From Symbiodinium natans (lineage: Eukaryota; Sar; Dinophyceae; Suessiales; Symbiodiniaceae): a stretch of 64,000 nt of DNA. Shown here piece after piece: positions 12,201 through 23,600 of this stretch (position 1 is its first letter; each line of letters opens with the position of its first letter). A model generated the notes under the pieces. The model was not told the DNA's origin and searched no databases. It was given only the letters and a program-made list of their open reading frames with translations. The stretch is taken from positions 1 to 64,000 of the forward strand of contig CAJNDS010002406.1 in the NCBI GenBank assembly GCA_905221605.1. Direction: 5' to 3'. The translations under genes were made by a program, and so were the position numbers.

Positions 12201-15200
12201 CTAAGCCCTAAACCCTAAACCCTAAACCCTAAGCCCTATAAGCCCTAAACCCTAAACCCTAACCCCTAACCCCTAAACCCTAAACCCCAAGCCCTAAGCC
12301 CTAAGCCCTAAACCCTAAACCCTAAATCCTAAATCCTGAGCCCTAAGCCCTTTAAGGCTTTGAGGGCTGCAAAACGAACCCGAAGTTTAGGATTTATGGG
12401 CTTTGGGGTCTCGGGGTTTGTGGGGTTTAGGGGTTTTTGGCGCTGATTGGTCTGATAGGGCTGTGTTCCATTGTGTTTTATCATGGAAGCGTGGGGGATT
12501 ACTGGACCGTGAATCATTGGCACGTCTTTGGAAGAGCCCTCCCAGAAAAACTTTACCCCCCCCCTGCTACAACAAAGGCAATGCCAAAGTCAAAGCCCAT
12601 ACCCAAACCCCAAACCCTACTAAACCCTACTAAACCTACGAAACCCAACCCTACTAAACCCAACTAAACCCTACTAAACCCTACTCAACCCGACTGAACC
12701 CAACTAAACCCTACTAAACCCTACTACTAAACCTCAACGAAAACCTACTAAGCCCTACTAAGCCCTAAGCCCCCCAACCCTACACGCTTCAAGCCCAGCC
12801 CCCATTTCCCGAGGCGCGACATGTGGAAAGACAGGGTCGATGCGGCCGAGCCCTTGGAGTTTAGGGTTTGGGGTTTAGGGTTTAGGTTTTAGGGTTTAGG
12901 GTTTAGGGCTTTTGGATTAGGGGGGAACACCCTGTTGTAGGGATAGGGTTTAAGGCACTGGGTGCTCAAGGTTTAGGGCATTTTTTTCTTGTTTCTTGTT
13001 GGGGGCGGGGGGGGAGCCACCCGAGTTCGAGGCAGACAGGTTGAACGTTGCAGTTGTTAAGGGTTCAGGGGGCCCCTTCTTACAACGGTGGTAGGGTTTA
13101 AGGGTCTCAGGGTTTAGGTTTTGGGGTCCTTCGTGCCTTCTAAGCCGGTCATTGGCAACCTGAAGCCTTAAACCCTCATACAGAAACCACAAGACCCCTT
13201 CACGCCCAAAAATCTGAACCGCCGATATGGCCTGTGTTGCGGAGTCCTGAGCTCCGAAGCCGAAGATCCTACAACAAAATATGAGCCCTTAAGACCTCAT
13301 GAAAGTGCACGCCGCGAAAGAAGTCAATTCCTGGAAGTTCGAGCCTTTGTAGCGCCCCAAGCTCTGAACCCCATGCCACGGGAGGTGCTCCCGGATGTCG
13401 AGCATTCAAGCATGGCGAGGGAGGACGCGATGATGCAGCATCTCGGCCGAAGGGCGGGCGTCATGTTCAACCCTAAGCCCAACTAAGCCCGTCACCCCCA
13501 CAAATTCTGGTGCGTCAGAGAGTCACATCATGCGGCACTGCTCGGGGAATCACCTCCCGGCATGTAGCGCTGTTGATGGCTCAGGCTTTTGGAATCCTTG
13601 TCCCGCTTCGGAGCTAGCATGACAGCAGACACACACCTGCGCACTGACCCGATAAAGCCTCCAAGCCTCAAAAGCCCACCATCCTAAACCCCAAACCCTG
13701 AACCCTAAACCCTAAACTCTAAACCCTAAACCCTAAACCCTAAACCCTAAACCCTAAACCCTAAACCCTAAACCCTAAACCCTAAACCCTAAACCCTAAA
13801 CCCTAAACCCCTAACCCTTCTAAGCCCTTGCCAAATCAAGTGAAGCCTCGGTGCAGCACGCCCCTGCAGAAATTCTTCCTCAGGTACGAGCGCATCCGTG
13901 TCAGCACGGAGGCAAGTCGGGCACAAAGAGGTTGATATGGGGGTTTAGGAGTTTGGGGTTTAGGGGTATCTTATTGGGGTCCTTATGAGAAGGGAATCCT
14001 ACTATTTCGGGACGAAATTAAGGGGTCCGTTATGTGCGTAACCCCCCCCCCCATATGCACAAAGAGGTCTGAAAGGTGGAGGATTGGCCAGGGCATACTG
14101 CAGAGATTTCCTTCTTTGTCTCTCCTTTGACTGGTGCTCCTCGAGGATTTATGTCCGAGGAAGAAGCCTTTCATCATCCTACCGACAGGCTCTATAGACC
14201 TCAACTCATCGACCAAATGCTCGTCGCAGTTGCATTGTTTTCACTGGAAGGCGTTTGGGCGGCTTTCTCGTTTTACGAACAATAAGTCCATAGATAGTAA
14301 AGTTAAAGTACTTGCGAGGGATTGGAGCCATCACTTGGACTTATGGCAAGCTGAGGTCTTGCGATGTTGATAGGAGTTCTGACAGGCCATGGACGTTGCT
14401 ATCGCATGCAACTTCGACCTGCAGTAACAACTTGCGCACAGGTCGTCCCAGGCGAGGCCATGACTCATGACAACAGTTACCAATGCCATGGCATCTAACA
14501 AACTGAAGATCCCGCCCCAGGTGTTTCAGGAGGTGAAGGCCAGTCTCGAACGGCAGCTGGCAGCTGCCTGAGAGAACACATTCAACCAGAAGAACCATCG
14601 ATTCCCTCGGGTTCAAGGTTTCAAGGTCTAATCAAGACATCGGTTAAAGTCAGGACATGGAATAGAGAAAGCTCCGCTGGATGTTCTAGGGGCCCTAGAC
14701 TCAAGACCTAGATCGGACCGCTAAGAACCCCCGAGCCCTTAGCCCCAACCCTTCGGCCGTACACCCCGCACCCGAAGCTCAACGATGCAGATCTCGTCAG
14801 GTGTGGTAGCAGGGCTTGTCCGGTACGGTCATGATTTACATGAGTCCCTACTCTTTCCTGCGTACCCTGAATGTCAGGGATGTGTAGGGTTTGGTGTCGG
14901 TCTGGGGTTTAGGGGACATGAGAGACCAGAAGTATTGAATGCAAGTTGGGTTGCAGCACGAAGAAGTCCAGTTCGGAACAATCGGCCAGTGCCTCCTGAT
15001 ATCCAAGGCAGCAGGGGTAGCGCAGTGTTTACTCTGCATCTGCTGACTCAGGTCTAGCGAAGGGGCAGCAGGAAACCATGGGTAGCCAAAAACCATGGAA
15101 TCGACCCTTATACTGTAAACCCGGAGCCGAAGTTGCCACCATCATGATGAGTTGGCATCCCCTCCTCCTTCATGCGGATGGCCTGCATCAGCCGACGAGC

Positions 15201-18200
15201 GGCCTCAAGCCAAACGTGAGAGCCCGCCCGGGATCAATCCGCAGCTTTGGTGGAGTTCACCCTTGGAACCCAGCCCGAAACCCTGAACCCTGAACCCTGA
15301 ACCCTAAACCCGAAACCCTGAGGCTCTTCTTGCCGCCCCTTCCAACCCCCCAGACTTCCTGCTCCCCAGGCCCAGGCCAAGATGGAAATCCAGAGACTGG
15401 TGGCCAGCCTGACCAGGCGCCAGGTTAGGGTTTAGGGGTTTAGGGGTTTAGGGTTTAGGGTTTAGGGTTTAGGGTTTGGGGGTTTGGGGGTTTGGGGGTT
15501 TAGGGTGTAGGGTGTAGGGTGTAGGGTTTAGGGTTTATTCAGGAGCTCGGTATTTTGTTCTGAGGCCTTCTTTCGAACAAAGTGCGCACTAAACCCTAAA
15601 CCGGAAACCCGAAATCATAAACCTTAATTGAACCCTCAATCCCAATGCAGCGGCAACAGCAACAACAACAAACACTTGGGCCAAGTCTTCTGTGTGATTG
15701 TCCCTCGTTTCAGGCAGACTGCTGAGGTCGGCACGCAGGCCCGTGCCACCGTAGCCTTACCCTTTGTTTGGGGTTCAGGGTATAGGGTTAGGGTTTGGAG
15801 TTTAGGGTTTAGGGTTAGGAGGGGAGGGGGGTGGGGCCGTGTTGGGCCTTGTTGCTTGCATGGCAGGGGCAGTCCCTCAGCTAAGTTTCGGGTTCAGGGA
15901 CTTCCAGCGTTGAGGGGTTTTGGGGCTTCAGCTGATTTGCAGGTAAGGGTCAGGCTAGGCGCTCATGGCCGCACATGCCAAACAACTGCCAAGAAACGAT
16001 CTGCAGTCTGCACAAAACAGCAAACTTGACCCCACACAGCAAACTTGACCCCCAGAACATCCTAAGGTACTTAGCCCCGTAGATCTCATGGTGCTTCGTG
16101 GGTGTGATAGCCCCCCAAAACCTTGAAATCCTAAAGCGCAGTTCTGAGTTCTAAGCCTTGGAATGTAGACGCCCCTAACCCCTAAACCCGTAAACCCTAA
16201 ACTTTAAGCCCTAAACCCCGGCATGGCCTGACAGGTTGTGTTCAACCTCACCGACACCGCGCAGCAGACGGACCTGTCCTACCAGTGCCCTCTGCAGCCT
16301 CAGCAAGCGCATCTTCTCAGGGTTTAGGGTTAGGGTTTAAAGTTTAGGGTGTAGGCTTTAGGCTTTAGGCTTTGGGGTGTAGGGTTTGGGGTTTCGGGTT
16401 TAGGGTTCAGGGTTTCGGGCTTAGGGCATTTTCAGCTAAAACATACTTTTTGTTGGGTGGCCAACCCCGAGGCAAAGTGCAGGGGTTGGGAGCATCAGCC
16501 AATGAGTTCATATACGTAGCCTTTACACCCCAAACTCTTAACCCTTAGGCCTAAACCCTTAACCCTGAACCCTTAAACTCCAAGCCCTAATTGCTGGAAG
16601 GGTTTGCGGTTGCAGCCAAGCCAGCAGTTGCATGCAAATGGTTATCCAGCAAAGCCCCCGCCCCCCCCCCCCCCCCCCCCCAAAGGTACCCGTGTTGCAC
16701 TTTTGGGGGGTTGGGTCCTTGATACACTCCGGTTTAAACCATAAAGGCAGAGCCCTTAAGAGAGGACACCACCCCTTTGCAGACCCAGATTTTTTACGGG
16801 GACACCTCTCAGGCAACCCTAAAACCTAGTCTTACATTCTGGGGGGGGGGGGGGGGGGATACCGAAGACGGCCGAAACGCACGTGAGGTACCTGGAGCCG
16901 ACAGCTCAGAATTCTGTGGACATTTTGTTTGCCCCTCGCACCCGGCCTTCTTCGTTTTCTAGGCAGTCGCTCATCTTACCATGCAACAGCCCTCGATTAC
17001 TTCAGGTCTTGGATTTGGTGGGGACCTGGTAGCCCAGTCATACCTTAAACTACCTCTTTCATTTTTTTCACTTTCTTTTTTTGTTTTTTCTTGGGGGGGG
17101 GGGGGTTTTCGGGTTCCTACCAAAAGTAACCAACCCCAAAAGGGTATCCTTATTATAAGACGGCTACCGGGCTACCCAAGGGGAAGTTTGGGGTCTGACC
17201 CCGACAATCCGGCTGAGGCAAGCTGATCATATGCAGGCCGACCGCTGGCGCAGGGACAGGCGCCCCCAGGGGCAAGGGGTGGAGGTCTTTATGGCCATCT
17301 AGGTGGGCTCTTAGGATATTTTATAGTTCCCCTTTTATGTTTTTATAGTTACCCTTTTGGGTTTAAGAGGGCCATAAGGGCCCTCCTAGATGTAGGGCTG
17401 CAGGGCTTCAGGATCCATAAGGTTTCGACCCAGGTTTGGCGAGGGCTGTACACCCTAAACCCTGTAATCCCTGTGAAACTCTGCCCAAACCCCAAACTCT
17501 GTAAGACCCTGAAGTCCAAAACCCTAAACCCTACAAGCCCTTCACACCCTAAACCCGAAATCCTAAACCCTAAACCCTATAAACCCTACAAACCCTATAA
17601 ACCCTAAACCCTAAACCCGAAACCCTAAACCAGCCGGCATGGAGAAGGTTGGATTCCCTGAAGCGTGCTTCGAGCTTCGTGGAGGACTCGGAAGAGCCCG
17701 GGGTCTCAGAGGGACCGTTCTGAGGCCTTTGCTTTGTTTTTTTGTTGTTGCTTGTGTTAAAAGTGTTAAAAGCGAACTTGTAGTTTTTTGGATGTTGTTT
17801 CTTAATGTTGTCTCGGGCGGAAGCGTTGCTCGTGTGTTTTTTCGCGATTTTTTTGGGGGCTTTGTGGTTTGGGTTCGGTGTTTCTTTGCTAGGGCCCAAG
17901 GTTTCGGAGTACTTTCTTTCGGCAGCGATGAGGGTAGTTTCCAAATGGGCCAGTATGGGTTCTGGTTTACGGCCTTGCTAGCGGCAAGAAGCCCCGCTGA
18001 ACGAAGCTTAGCGCAGTTTCTGGGATCGGCCCGAAACCCTGAAGCTCTTCCCCAAACCATCTGGAATCTTGGCATTGGCTCAACTTGCAACCTAAAATGC
18101 ATCTAGCGGCTCGAGTGGCGTTATTGGGTGGGTTTGAAGGTCTATAGGTCTTCCCTGAACTCCTGCGCCCTCAACCCCACGCGGTGGGTGCAGAGAGCGT

Positions 18201-20636
18201 GCGATCTCCCAGGGCCAGAGGATGAAGTTCTAGACAAGGTGGTTTTGCTGTAAAACTAGTGTTGTTTTTGTGTTATTTCATATGTTGTGCTATATTCATG
18301 TTGTGCACTTAAAAGCCCTTGCAGGGTTTGAGGTTTTGAAGTTCAGGGCCTGAGGGTGGTGAGGTTTGCGGCGTTCGGGTTTCAGGGCTACGCTCTGCTT
18401 TACGCTTTGGGGGGCTTTTCCGGGTTTGGGCCTCGGAGGTTGGGATGTAGTTTGGGCTCTTGGTGCACGTAGGGTTGAGGGTTTAGGGTTTAGGGTTTGG
18501 GAGCTCCTGACAGCTTGCAGCTAAGGAAGCGAGACTTCACGGTGATCATGCGGACGACGGCCGCTTCCCAAGCGCTCGTGCCGCGCGGTTTCGTACTCTG
18601 AAAGTGCCAAGTTTCCGATAGCCTGCAAACCCAGTGAACCCTTTCGCCCTGACCATCTAATACCTCCCCCTAATATGAAGCATCATTTTCGTGTATCGGT
18701 AACATTGAATATTAGGGGGGAGGGGGGGTTCTAGGCATTCGCGCTGTGGGCCCTCTTTGGATGGCATCCCCCTTCAACGTCAAGCTTTCGGGCTGAAGTA
18801 GCAGGTTGCAGTGACCCTAAGCCGTAAGCCCTAAGCCCTAAGCCCTAAACCCTAAACCCTAAACCCTAAACCCTAAATCCCAAACCCTAACCCTGGAGCT
18901 CCAAGCCCCGGAGCCTCCCGAAGCCCTCTAAACCTCTGAGCCCTAAGCAAGTCGACATAGAAGCCTTACCATAAACCCTACACCTGCAAGAAGGCAGACA
19001 AGCCATTCATCAAACCCCTGAAGAATTAAATCTCGATAAGCCTTCCAGCTCTAAACCCTAAGCCTGAACCCTGAACCACAAGTCCTAAACCCTAAACCCT
19101 AAACCCTAAAACCCTAAAACCCTAAACCCTAAACCCTAAACCCTAAACCCGAATGGCACGCACAGGCCCCACCCGTGGCGCAGCTCGGCCCAGAGTCCTC
19201 ACAGACGCCCTTTGGGCTGCTAAGGCCGGAGTTGGGACCTTAGGCTTGTTTAGGGTTTAGGGCTCAAGGGTTTACAGGGTTTAGGGCTATAGGGTTCAGG
19301 GCTATAGGGCTATAGGGCTATAGGGCTATAGGGTTTACGGTTTCGAAGTTTATAAAGTTAAAGGGTTTAAGGCTTAGGGTTTGGGGTTCAGGGTTATAGG
19401 GTTGTTCAGGGCTTGCATCACATCTCAAAACGTCCTACACTCATCACTGAGCTCTTGCCAGAGCGAAAATCACCACTACCATCTAGAGCCATGGTAGCGT
19501 TGTTGAGTCTGGAACAGAAACCTTTCAACTGCGAGCTCTTTCGTTGTTTTGCTCATCTGTGTGTGGCGGAGCCCTGAGCCGACAATGTACGAAGTACTTT
19601 TAGACCCCTGCCGAGCACCCAAAAAACTTGACTTGCGTAGCCAGCAACTGTTTTTCGGCACAGGCCTGGTCACAATCCGTCTGTGCAGATCTCAGCCTAG
19701 AGAGAGAGAGAGAGCGAGAGAGAGAGAGAGAGAGAGAGAGGGAGCGAGAGAGAGAGAGAGAGAGACAGAGAGGGAGAGAGAGACTGGACCTGAAGCCAGA
19801 CGGCTTCCGCACCCTGAGACCTCATACCCCCACACCATCAAGGCCAAAGCCCCTCCTTACCTTCAGGAGGATTGGGGAGCCCTAAACCCTAAAACCCAAA
19901 GCTCTGGACCAAAGACATGACAGCACGCGCCCAGGAGTACGTCTTTAACAGCTAGGGTTGAGAGTTTCTAGGGTTTAGGGATGCTTAGGGTTTAGGGCCC
20001 AGGCAATAGATGAAACAGCCCCAGCGATGTTTTGGATGACCCGACGGGCTCGACACACTTGGGAAGGGAAAGGGGGGAAGCGGGCGGAGCGGGGCGCCAC
20101 CACCTCACGAGAGAATTTAACACAATCGGGGCAGTATTCCTCGACATTCGTTCAAGACGTGAAATGGCCAAGTGGTGTAGAGTGAAGCATGGGCGCTCTA
20201 CCCCACTGCGAGCGCCACCGTAACATACGAAAGGAATTGAGCAGGAAACCCCATGTCCGTCGGCATTCCTGATCGTTTCGTAGCGAGGAGTTTGCCGTGC
20301 TGATAGGCCCGAGCTGCGTCTTCGAGATCGTGCCCTAGCTTGTTGGTCCATTTTCATGACCCCCCTCCACACCCCTCCCCTCTCCCTCCCCCCCAAACCC
20401 TTCATCCCCCAAACCGTCAAACCTCTCGGACCCTCAGATTTGGGGATTTTTCGAAGTTAGGGTACCTTATTGGGGTCCTTATTCTAAGGAGATCCTACTT
20501 TTTGGCGGGTTTATTTTAGCTGTCCCCCATGTTCGTAAATGGGCCAAGGAGCCAGACCGGTCCATCATCCGGCCTCCACCAGCCTCGCCCTCGCTGGCCT
20601 CACAGAAAATCCAGGCCCGGGAGTTTCGAATCCAGT
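203..20636 (+). CDS. Long coiled-coil protein gene in about 28 tiny exons (5' end outside window)
   Basis: I do not recognise the family. Exons of 24-82 nt, each bounded by AG on the left and GT, GC or GA on the right, encode charged, Leu/Glu/Arg/Lys-rich helix typical of coiled coil. Best exons: 203-238 (DVIRLDDQLTKE), 996-1064, 1832-1870, 2047-2091, 3868-3933, 4469-4522 (VISDERAERRNLVNETME), 4890-4931, 5340-5396 (ITEVKRHRFEKEEEIERLK), 6086-6109, 6569-6625, 7652-7693, 8491-8572, 9264-9308, 9828-9866, 10755-10790, 11404-11457, 12072-12116, 12814-12840, 13884-13911, 14521-14559, 15370-15423, 16235-16285, 16783-16812 (TQIFYGDTSQ), 17237-17270, 18194-18238, 18521-18559. Less certain: 19166-19240 (in-frame TAG at 19241) and 20549-20636. 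Many exons keep phase 0, so they join without frameshift. Whether this is one gene or two is inferred. A cytoskeletal or centrosomal role would fit a long coiled coil but is not shown. Introns are full of telomere-like repeats. Confidence 0.6.
676..766 (-). mobile_element. MITE-like element, family B, copy B2 (reverse orientation)
   Basis: Read on the minus strand it begins GGGTTTACGATGCTAGGGGG, continues ACCTTATTGGG, GATAAGGGGATCCTACTATTT and ends in TATTAGGGGTTCC. It is the only family B copy in this orientation. Confidence 0.65.
860..953. mobile_element. MITE-like inverted repeat, family A, copy A1
   Basis: Arms of about 37 nt are nearly perfect reverse complements: GGATGTTCCC...ACTAACAGTCCTTA...AGGGA on the left and TCCCTA...AAGGACTGTTAGTA...GGGGAACATCC on the right, with a short loop. 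It lies in an intron just upstream of the exon at 996-1064. No coding capacity. Confidence 0.8.
1681..1774 (+). mobile_element. MITE-like element, family B, copy B1
   Basis: Terminal inverted repeats GGGCTTACGATA (left) and TATCGTAAACCC (right), about 94 nt apart. Internal GGGGTCCATATTATACAGGA and GAGGGGTCCCTTAG are shared with the other family B copies. Intronic, about 60 nt upstream of the exon at 1832. Confidence 0.75.
2449..2590. repeat. C-rich minisatellite (CCCATCCCCCCTCCCT)n
   Basis: About seven 16-nt units, then a CCCCCCAT-rich tail. A G-rich tract of near-complementary composition lies at 2797-2851. Confidence 0.95.
3727..3838. repeat. Intronic hairpin with (TA)n loop next to an exon
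   Basis: Left arm CTTACTGTTGGTTTGCAGGG, then AATGAGGGA; right arm TCATTCCCCCATTCCCTAC, then TAACTAACAGTAAG. The loop holds a (TA)n run at 3769-3786. The right arm ends about 30 nt before the acceptor of the exon at 3868-3933. Confidence 0.6.
4318..4434 (-). repeat. Telomere-like CCCTAAA array, degenerate, upstream of an exon
   Basis: Units CCCTAAA, CCCTGAA and variants run up to the acceptor region of the exon at 4469-4522. Strand given is the one reading TTTAGGG. Confidence 0.9.
4558..4681 (+). repeat. Telomere-like TTTAGGG / TTCAGGG array downstream of an exon
   Basis: TTTAGGG units pass into about 11 tandem TTCAGGG units (4604-4681). It starts about 36 nt after the exon at 4469-4522. Confidence 0.9.
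5104..5153. repeat. Poly-G tract
   Basis: Nearly 50 nt of G with short TA or TTTT breaks, including a run of about 27 G. Confidence 0.95.
6128..6253 (+). repeat. Telomere-like TTTAGGG/TTTAGGGG array
   Basis: Seven- and eight-nucleotide units alternate. It begins right after the short exon candidate at 6086-6109 and its donor region. Confidence 0.9.
7349..7422. mobile_element. MITE-like inverted repeat, family A, copy A2 (degenerate)
   Basis: It starts GGATGTTCACCC, keeps AGCAGTCCTTA, and ends GTTAGTGTGAGGGGGGGAACATCC. The arms are less perfect than in A1. It lies directly before the long CCCTAAA array at 7457-7608. Confidence 0.6.
7457..7608 (-). repeat. Long CCCTAAA array upstream of an exon
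   Basis: About 21 nearly exact units, ending 43 nt before the exon at 7652-7693. Confidence 0.95.
7744..7811 (+). repeat. TTTAGGG array downstream of an exon
   Basis: About nine exact units, starting 50 nt after the exon at 7652-7693. It is the reverse complement of the array on the other side of that exon. Confidence 0.95.
8573..8664 (+). repeat. TTTAGGG array starting at a splice donor
   Basis: The GT of the donor of exon 8491-8572 is the first dinucleotide of the array (GTTTAGGG). One inverted unit (AACCCTA) interrupts it near 8618. Confidence 0.9.
8680..8752. mobile_element. MITE-like element, family C, copy C1
   Basis: GGCACCCTTTTGCC on the left pairs with CCAAAAAGGGTACCCC on the right, with GGTGCCCC/CAGCAGCCGACCCC in between. 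It follows the TTTAGGG array at 8577-8662. Confidence 0.6.
9116..9232 (-). repeat. CCCTAAA/CCCTGAA array upstream of an exon
   Basis: Degenerate units end about 30 nt before the exon at 9264-9308. Confidence 0.9.
9333..9409 (+). repeat. TTTAGGG array downstream of an exon
   Basis: About 11 exact units follow the exon at 9264-9308. Confidence 0.95.
11934..12056 (-). repeat. CCCTAAA array upstream of an exon
   Basis: Mostly exact units end about 15 nt before the exon at 12072-12116. A further C-strand array follows at 12180-12335, an exception to the usual orientation. Confidence 0.9.
12605..12750. repeat. CCCTACTAAA decamer array
   Basis: About 12 degenerate units (CCCTACTAAA, CCCAACTAAA), a ten-nucleotide relative of the telomere-like unit, upstream of the exon near 12814. 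Confidence 0.85.
13684..13818 (-). repeat. Long CCCTAAA array
   Basis: About 19 units, upstream of the exon at 13884-13911. Confidence 0.95.
13961..14050 (+). mobile_element. MITE-like element, family B, copy B3
   Basis: GGGTATCTTATTGGGGTCCT, AGAAGGGAATCCTACTATTT, AAGGGGTCCGTTATGTGCGT and a final AACCC match the family B order. The left terminus is weakened, and the right one runs into a poly-C tract. Confidence 0.65.
15424..15538 (+). repeat. TTTAGGG-type array starting at a splice donor
   Basis: It begins with the donor of exon 15370-15423 (GTTAGGG), then TTTAGGGG, TTTGGGGG and GTGTAGG variants. Confidence 0.9.
17297..17391. repeat. Intronic hairpin, unrelated to families A-C
   Basis: ATCTAGGTGGGCTCTTA on the left is the near-perfect reverse complement of TAAGGGCCCTCCTAGAT on the right, with two TTTATAGTT repeats in the loop. 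Only one copy was noticed. Confidence 0.6.
19290..19335. repeat. CTATAGGG-type short repeat
   Basis: Tandem GCTATAG units inside a degenerate TTTAGGG region. Confidence 0.8.
19697..19785. repeat. (GA)n microsatellite
   Basis: About 45 GA dinucleotides with a few GC and GG interruptions. The Arg-Glu open frames across it are artefacts. Confidence 0.95.
20458..20540 (+). mobile_element. MITE-like element, family B, copy B4
   Basis: GGGTACCTTATTGGGGTCCT, AGGAGATCCTACTTTTTGG, then TGTCCCCCATGTTCGTAAA. The left terminal repeat is lost. It ends about 10 nt before the possible exon at 20549. Confidence 0.6.
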
Positions 20637-20639
20637 CAG

Positions 20640-23600
20640 GCCCAGGGTTCTGCGTTTTCGGCTCTAAGCCCCTAAGCCCTATAGAACCCTAAACCCCAAA
20701 CCCTGAACCTCAAAGCGGAAAAACTCCAAAGAGATCTCAGCCCTAAACCTATCCAGGGTTCAAGGTTTGGGTTTTATGCCATCCGTCTTGCAACATGTCC
20801 AGAAGCTGGTTTATGGTTTGGGGTTCAGGGTTAAGGGTTCAGGGTGGGCAGACTACGTACTGATGAACAGGGTAATCCAAGTTTCCAAGTTGTGCTTCAA
20901 GATGGGGCTGTTGGCCGGTTTGCAGGTACTGGGGTGTTGTGTTGCTAAGGCTGAAGGTTGTGTTGGATGAGGTATAGGGTTGCATGGCGCTTGCTCTAGA
21001 TTAACGGTTACGTTTCGGGTGGGCCTCCTTCTCGGGCATCCGACAAGATTTCGTGCGTGTGCATTTCTATATATATGTCTCTGTGTGTGTGTGTGTGTGT
21101 ACGTATTTCGATGTGTCAAGGAACAACGAGATCCAACAGCGCTCAAGCACGTCTTCTCACTTTGCTTGCAAAAGACAAGACTAGACGACTGTTCTCGTAA
21201 ATGCTTTGAGGAGCATGCCTCTCGCTTTGACCGCGCTGGCAATGAATTTGTGTGTCGTATACTTCTATTTACATACATATTACCCGTTTTTGGCCCTGCA
21301 TTTTGCAAAGTAGCGTCATGCATGCCTACTCACTGAGTGCCGTACGCCTTGCGTCCCACCTCACACCGCCTTTCTGCTCGCAAGGCAATGCGGCGCAGTT
21401 TTCCGGTGAGTGGGGGCCTGTACGTGGCTCAGGCGGGTCTTGGGGGATTAGCTCTGGGTGCGGACTGTGTGAGGATTCAAGGTTGAGGAAGTTTAGGAAG
21501 TTTTGGAAGTTTAGGGTCTAGAGGGTTTTAGGGCTTCAATCGCCAACCTCTCTGAACCTCCCCACCCCCGCAGAAACGAGTGTGGGAAAGCTTATAGGGC
21601 TTATGGGCACCTCCAATCCCGTTTTGAGCCGAGAGAGAGCCTTAGACAGCACTCTAGACCCAAGAAAGCCCTCTAGAGAGCGGTAAAACACCCAAAGAAC
21701 CTTTATGGAGCCAGTCGTGAGCTCCAGGGTTCCGTCAGTCCACCTGCAGGTGAAAACCCAGTGAAGACCGCCGGGTTCTGATTTGAAAGGTTGCCTTTCC
21801 AAGCCGGCAAGGGAGGGGAGGGGGATATAAGGCTGGTCTTGCACACTTGAAGTGGTAAAAAATAAACCCCATACAAGGACTTGTGTGCAGGATTTACATG
21901 CGTCGGCTTGGGGGGCGATCACATGTTTCACCGACCACCCTGAAAGGGGGGGTACCTCCTGCAGCTCCGCACGTGTTCTGACGCCGTCGGCTGCCTACGG
22001 CTTTGCAAGTGGCACTTTCAATACTTGGTTGGCTACGGCTGGCACATCTGTCACATCCCAGCAGCTCAGCAGCTAGCAAGCTCAGTGCAGAACTGCGAAA
22101 GATGTTTCACACCTCAGGGAAGACACCTCAGGGAAGATCGCAGAAGTTGTACATAGGGGCGTGTCACCGGGCACCTGGGTCGAAACACGAGCCCGGTGAG
22201 GCAGAAGCCCCCGGCAGGGCGACAGTTGCGGAGAATGCGCCTTCCATCGAGGATGCGAAAGAAAAGAGCAATCAGCATGAGGTTGGGGTTTTGGGCTTAG
22301 GGTATATGTGTATACGTGTGTAAGCTTCTCCTTGGTGGCAAACTGCGTGGTGCACTGGTGTCGTTGATGGCACATCTCGAGTGATGACTGCCAACGTTCA
22401 CAATTCGGGCGGTACAAGTGTTTGTCGCACGACGTGGACAGGCGGACGAAACCTTGCGCCAGCTCGTCGAATGAAACTGTTTGTGCACCCAGTCATGGGA
22501 TGTCATTGGTGATAAGGGCAAGCGTTCGGTTGTTAGGCCCTCGCCCTCCACGAAGCCGCGAAGTATCCCGTCCAACAAACACTGCAAGAGTGCGGTGGCC
22601 TGGTACAGAGATCAAGAGTGGCATGGTTTAGACATATGCCTGACTGCAGCCGTGAACCTAGCGCTGAAGCCGTCACAACACGGTTGCAACACGGTTTTGA
22701 CAACGAGCAACATGGCTCTGGACGTGGGAGCGCCCCGTAGGAACAAAGGTCACACGACAGTCAGGACAAATCTAGCTAAGTGGTTGCGAGATATTGCTCG
22801 CTTGCCTTCTTCAATCACTCTCGAGTGGGCGAATCGAAGCTGCAGGCACGGAGTCAGGCGAGAAGGTGCGCTCGTTAACGCGGCGCGCACGGAGTGCGGC
22901 ACCTAACGGAGGCAAGCGTGGTCTGGACATCAAAACGACGCAGCCCCCGGAGCGGACTGATGACCTCCAATCACCGGTGTGTCGAACAATGAGATTGAGG
23001 TGCAATTTTTTCGGCTTGCCTTTGTCGACCCGGGTAGCTGCGTTGAGCACGGGGGAACGCCGGAGCGCATCGAAGCTAGGCTCAAGGCTCTCCCAGCCCG
23101 GGCTGAAAAAACCATCCCAGGAGCCCAACGCTCTGTTCGATCATGCGTCGGGCAATCGCAGCGTCCGTCAAGTCGTATGGAGCTTGACCTTGGTGACTTC
23201 GTGGGTTCTTGTTGAATGTCGAATGCCGCGCCGCCGCTGCTTCTGAAGCATCCGAACATGCGAACTCCGGGCGTGAACACGAGAAAAAAATTTACATCGG
23301 ACAGCTGTAGGTTATGCAACGGCCACAGATTCTTCATACCTTGAGTTGTGGCTCCGCTGAAAGTGCATGATGGCTTTGTTCATTTCCTATTTTGAAGCTT
23401 GTAGATGTGACGTCGTTCGCAGCGGGTTCCTGTGCGACATTGCTTAGATTGAGTTTGGCTTTGGAGTTGTCGCAGTTCCGCAACAAATGCGCTGGCGGTC
23501 ACATTGACATACACCAACAGACGTCGCACGCGTCCTCCTCAAGCAGGCAGGCCCCGAAATCGCTTAAGGCATGGTTGCTGGCATCGTCACTTGTGCCCCC

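Noticed and set aside
18068-18090. Spliced-leader-like GGCATTGGCTCAAC
   Set aside because: Short match with the wrong 5' half and no start codon after it.
19697-19785. Arg/Glu-rich protein frames across the GA repeat
   Set aside because: Pure dinucleotide repeat; the frames are artefacts of composition.
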